Part shown: piece by piece, positions 63,714-64,000 of the stretch
Numbering within the stretch: the first letter of the stretch is position 1
How the letters are laid out: every line of letters begins with the position of its first letter
Assembly (NCBI RefSeq): GCF_000004075.3
Contig: NC_026657.2
Span: 6,448,001 to 6,512,000 of the forward strand
Length of the DNA stretch: 64,000 nt
Source of the DNA: Cucumis sativus
Lineage: Eukaryota; Streptophyta; Magnoliopsida; Cucurbitales; Cucurbitaceae
Direction: 5' to 3'
The notes under the pieces: model-generated
Databases searched by the model: none
What the model saw: only the letters and a program-made list of their open reading frames with translations
What the model was told of the DNA's origin: nothing
Made by a program: the position numbers and the translations under genes

Positions 63714-64000
63714 GATCAAACCAGATTAATTTTCTGTACAAGCTCTGGGAATCTACTTCGTTTTAATATATAAATCAAATATGTACGTGTTCGAAAGTGG
63801 ACCACTCCCACCCTTTCTTTAAAAAGTTATACCAAGGAATCTCAAGTTCGAATTGACAGGAACATGAACAAAGATCAATAAGTTCATCCCAAATGTAGAC
63901 CTGAAAAAAAAAAAGGCTATATAGTACAGCTAGACAAGTAGAATTGATTAACAGATATCTTAGGATAAGTACGTAGTCTATACTGAACAATGTATACCGA
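63714..64000. other. 3' flank of the PHD-SWIB-Plus3 gene
   Basis: This is probably 3' UTR and then intergenic sequence. A minus-strand open frame here shows no family signature. Confidence 0.5.

Overview
The window is nuclear DNA of a flowering plant. It is AT-rich, the genes have many short exons with GT-AG introns and AT-rich introns, and the proteins are plant families: VAD1, phytocyanin, IQD, class I plastid PLA1 and gulonolactone-oxidase-like. The retroelement fossils (TRIM, tRNA-derived SINE, LINE, copia, gypsy) are also plant types. The repeat style resembles that of a cucurbit, but this is an impression from reading; no database was searched.

Layout. 1-5.4 kb: intergenic, with microsatellites. 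5.48-22.4 kb (+): an 18-exon VAD1-type GRAM-VASt membrane protein. Its 17 kb span is mostly intron, and the introns hold a TRIM, a SINE, a copia/LINE composite, several LINE-like 3' ends and a gypsy-like remnant. 22.4-30.7 kb: no gene seen, but noncoding segments that recur within the window. 30.7-32.0 kb (-): an intronless class I phospholipase A1 (DAD1-like). 32-37.8 kb: no gene seen. 37.8-38.6 kb: a tandem array of 124-126 bp units carrying TGGGCC/GGCCCA motifs. It abuts a five-exon plastid-targeted DUF3598-like gene (38.7-43.4 kb, +), whose third intron holds a probable mitochondrial DNA insertion. 43.9-45.6 kb (-): MAGO, the exon junction complex subunit, tail-to-tail with the previous gene. 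47.3-48.2 kb (-): a uclacyanin-type phytocyanin with a 5'-UTR intron. 50.7-53.3 kb (-): an L-gulonolactone-oxidase-like FAD enzyme. 55.9-57.6 kb (-): an IQD calmodulin-binding protein. 59.2-59.9 kb: a possible small unrecognised gene. 61.0-63.7 kb (+): a PHD-SWIB-Plus3 chromatin/transcription protein.

The genes are unrelated housekeeping and signalling genes and do not form a pathway or cluster. Splice sites were placed by hand, by joining exons in phase and matching remembered family sequence. All multi-exon models close in frame, and the less certain junctions are flagged. I saw no convincing undescribed multi-gene system. The most unusual items are the motif-dense promoter array that supplies an upstream in-frame ATG, the 59 kb coding-like islands, the dispersed duplicated noncoding blocks, and the copia/LINE composite with a duplicated tail.
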